From positions 392,308 through 456,307 of the forward strand of contig WMKK01000017.1 in the NCBI GenBank assembly GCA_012295225.1: DNA of 64,000 bases, given 5' to 3'. The notes beneath the pieces were generated by a model. The model was not told the origin of the DNA and made no database searches. It saw only the letters and a program-made list of their open reading frames with translations. Shown here one piece after another: positions 61,916 to 64,000 of the stretch; position 1 is the first letter of the stretch; each line of letters starts with the position of its first letter. The translations under genes and the position numbers were made by a program. Origin of the DNA: Ostreococcus mediterraneus. Its lineage: Eukaryota; Chlorophyta; Mamiellophyceae; Mamiellales; Bathycoccaceae.

Positions 61916-63670
61916 ATGGCGCGCGGCAGTCGCGGCAGTCGCGGCGGTCGTGGCGGTCCTGGCGGTCGCGGCGGTGCGACCGATGCGTCGACCGCTACGA
62001 CAGAGTCGACGGCGAGCGCGACGGTCGTCGACGTTGACGATGTTGCGTCCGATGAACTCGAAATGATGCGCATGAAGCTGGCCGAGGCTGAGAACGCGGC
62101 GCATGAGGCAGAGCTCGTCGCGCGCGGAAAAGTTTCAAAGGCTTTTGCTCAAATTGAGCAGTACAAGTCGCAGCTCGCCGACGCAGAGGCGGCGGCAGAC
62201 GAGGACCGCGTGCGCGCTGATGAGTTGGCTCAAAAGTTGACGCACGTGGAATCCGCGCTCGAAGAGACAAGCGAGCGGCTGCAGGCGGCTGAAATAAAAG
62301 TGAGTGTCCTCTCGGCGCAGTTAGATTTGTCTCCAACGACATCGGCGTCAGATGTAGATGCGAAAATGAGAGCGGATGTGCGCATGCTGAATAGCGCGTT
62401 GGCGACGGCGAACGAAAAGTTGAAGACGATTGAAAATGACAAAGAAATTGCCGAGGCGAATGAAAAGCAACTGCGAAAAACTGTGACAGTGTTGAATTCA
62501 GAGCTCGTCCAGTGCAAGGAAAACATTCGAGCGCTCGAGACGGCAAATGAAGACGCCGTGCGCACCGGAACAATGTTGCAAAAACAAGCTATCGAATCCG
62601 GCGAGCGAGTAGCCAAAGATTTGAGATTAAAATTAAACGTGGCACTGGATGAATTGGGTGAGTTAAAACGTCGAGAAGCTGTCCGAGCGGCCACTGAACA
62701 TGCCGCTGGCGAGGCTGTACAACGCGCAGAAAAGTACGAGTTTGAACTCAAGCGCATCAGAAATCAATTGGCGGATGCCGAAATGGCTCTCTCTGATAGC
62801 GATAGCGCCGTCAAGGCATTGCAGTTTCAACTTGACATTGTCGGTCACGATGGGGGCGCGCTCGATGAGGCCAGTGCACGACGAGAAACTCGTCTCCGTA
62901 TGGAGCTCGACGAGGCGCGCGCCAACGTCTCGAAATCAAAAGACACCTGCGACAGATTTGAGAATGAAGTTTTGCATTTGCGCGCCGAACTTGAGAACTC
63001 CGAGCAAACTGTTAGCGCTTTAAGAGGCGAGAACAACAAACTTATGATGCGTGCCGATGTGGCTGAGAAGCAGATGGAAATCAACACTTTGCTCGGAGCG
63101 TCGGCTAATGGAGCCAATGCGATTGAGGACCCAGTGTCAAGTAAATTAGATGTTGTCGTCGCCGAGAATCAAAGGCTTAGCGCAGAGTGCAAAGCGGCTG
63201 TGTCGTCGCGTATTACTGCGGAAGACACTGCGCTATCGATGAAGAATGAGTTGGAACGTGCGCGTGAAGAATACGATGAATGGAAACATAAAGCGCGCGC
63301 TATGATTGACTCAAAAGATAGGGAAATTGATCGTTTGCGATCGTCGGATGGCAGTGCAGTAGCGCCAAGCGCGCAACGTGTTCCTTTGAAGGTTGAACAC
63401 GCCGCGACGTACGTGAAGACAGTCGTGTTGCAGTTTTTGCTCACTGAAGAGTGGCAGGTGCAGCAATCGCTACTTCCTACGGTCGTCACGGTGTGTGGAG
63501 GAAACGCCGAAGATTTGCAACGTATCGTTGCAATTCGAGCACAGCTTGAGCCGACGATTGTACACAGTGCGGAGGTCGCGTTCAATGCGACGATTCAAAA
63601 TAGCACCGCCGCAGTCGCCGACAGCGCGAATGTACTGACCGAATCGCTCGGTCTCGGGCGCTGGTTCTGA
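61916..63670 (+). CDS. GRIP-domain golgin-like long coiled-coil protein
   Basis: A 584-residue protein: a Gly/Arg-rich start (MARGSRGSRGGRGGPGGRGG), a coiled coil of about 420 residues (LEMMRMKLAEAENAAHEAEL... to RARAMIDSKDREIDRL in outline), and a C-terminal segment HAATYVKTVVLQFLLTEEWQVQQSLLPTVVTVCGG, which fits the GRIP domain (conserved Tyr-x-KN-hydrophobic helix, then LLP-VI) that binds ARL1 at the trans-Golgi. The GRIP call rests on this short block. It is the last gene before the telomere. Confidence 0.75.
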   Translation: MARGSRGSRGGRGGPGGRGGATDASTATTESTASATVVDVDDVASDELEMMRMKLAEAENAAHEAELVARGKVSKAFAQIEQYKSQLADAEAAADEDRVRADELAQKLTHVESALEETSERLQAAEIKVSVLSAQLDLSPTTSASDVDAKMRADVRMLNSALATANEKLKTIENDKEIAEANEKQLRKTVTVLNSELVQCKENIRALETANEDAVRTGTMLQKQAIESGERVAKDLRLKLNVALDELGELKRREAVRAATEHAAGEAVQRAEKYEFELKRIRNQLADAEMALSDSDSAVKALQFQLDIVGHDGGALDEASARRETRLRMELDEARANVSKSKDTCDRFENEVLHLRAELENSEQTVSALRGENNKLMMRADVAEKQMEINTLLGASANGANAIEDPVSSKLDVVVAENQRLSAECKAAVSSRITAEDTALSMKNELERAREEYDEWKHKARAMIDSKDREIDRLRSSDGSAVAPSAQRVPLKVEHAATYVKTVVLQFLLTEEWQVQQSLLPTVVTVCGGNAEDLQRIVAIRAQLEPTIVHSAEVAFNATIQNSTAAVADSANVLTESLGLGRWF

Positions 63671-63906
63671 CCAAGCGCAAATCATTGTTATTGTTGTAAT
63701 TCGTATGTAATCTACACGAGATTGATTTCTTGCTTTCTTTTGCGACAACGAAAGTGAAATGGACAGTGGTATTTTTTTTGCCACAACGAGTACTCTCAGG
63801 TCTGGCGCGGGTGGCGTACGCGCCTTGCGTACGTTTTTTAGGGGTTCAGGGTCGGTGATACATTTAGGGTTCTGGTGGCGTCAAAAGCCCTAAAAATAAT
63901 ATCGCG
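63671..63906. other. Short subtelomeric spacer
   Basis: Only 236 bp lie between the last stop codon and the telomere array. The right part has degenerate telomere-like words (TTTAGGGTT at about 63862 and CCCTAAAAA near 63888, in the opposite sense), which suggests decayed older telomere ends. No gene and no subtelomeric satellite is seen. Confidence 0.7.
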
Positions 63907-64000
63907 TTTAGGGTTTAGGGTTTAGGGTTTAGGGTTTAGGGTTTAGGGTTTAGGGTTTAGGGTTTAGGGTTTAGGGTTTAGGGTTTAGGGTTTAGGGTTT
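63907..64000 (+). repeat. Telomere repeat (TTTAGGG)n, chromosome end
   Basis: Thirteen perfect copies plus three bases of the plant-type TTTAGGG heptamer. The G-rich strand runs 5' to 3' towards the right edge, the orientation of a true chromosome terminus rather than an internal array. Confidence 0.99.

Overview
This window is the right-hand end of a nuclear chromosome from a very compact green-alga genome, most likely Ostreococcus (Mamiellophyceae) or a close relative. The evidence is a terminal run of plant-type TTTAGGG repeats pointing off the right edge, GC-rich coding sequence, and intergenic gaps often below 150 bp. Genes are mostly single-exon, and introns are few, short and near the 5' end. 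Several proteins carry plastid or mitochondrial presequences, and the gene families are plant-like (PHYLLO, RETICULATA-related, plant-type eIF4B, uridine kinase/UPRT fusion). I assign the genus by family resemblance and layout; I cannot confirm the species.

Layout. 1-8 kb: a partial plant-type eIF4B gene, then a patatin/SDP1-like triacylglycerol lipase divergent from a PTS2-bearing peroxisomal citrate synthase, a secretory/membrane protein of unknown function, and a plastid PCD-like (RAF2-type) Rubisco-assembly protein. 8-16.7 kb: long-form tRNase Z, a plastid aldo/keto reductase, an armadillo-repeat protein, a two-exon mitochondrial carrier and a DBP2-like DEAD-box helicase. 17-23.4 kb: the four-domain MenF-MenD-MenC-MenH fusion PHYLLO (phylloquinone synthesis). 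23.6-32 kb: a small two-exon plastid protein, CTNNBL1, a short XRN-type exonuclease, a plastid pseudouridine synthase and serine hydroxymethyltransferase. 32-41 kb: a GON4L-like nuclear protein, NSA2, a RETICULATA-related envelope protein, mitochondrial uL15 and a DUF819 membrane protein, with two minisatellite arrays between them. 41-50 kb: a small coiled-coil protein, a PAS protein, COG6, dUTPase, a DENN protein, an RpiA-like protein with an altered active site, and MPP6. 50-64 kb: uridine kinase/UPRT, a ChaC-like cyclotransferase, a nucleotidylyltransferase-SEC14 fusion, a CCR4-like nuclease, an LldD-like flavoenzyme, PDX2, a type II membrane GT25-like protein, an unknown membrane protein, and a GRIP golgin ending about 236 bp before the telomere.

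Six genes (eIF4B, mitochondrial carrier, small plastid protein, coiled-coil protein, dUTPase, MPP6) need splicing. Their donors all read GTRCG, and branch points of the form CTGAC or ACTAAC lie 20-40 nt before the acceptor. In every case exon 1 is only 36-120 nt, so ORF-only reading loses the true N-terminus.

Functional links: the lipase/citrate synthase pair fits oil breakdown through peroxisomes. MPP6, XRN-like, tRNase Z, CTNNBL1 and DEAD-box proteins form an RNA-processing set without operon-like order. The most unusual single gene is the fusion of a NadD-like adenylyltransferase fold to a SEC14 lipid-transfer domain. I saw no tRNA, rRNA, CRISPR or transposable element.
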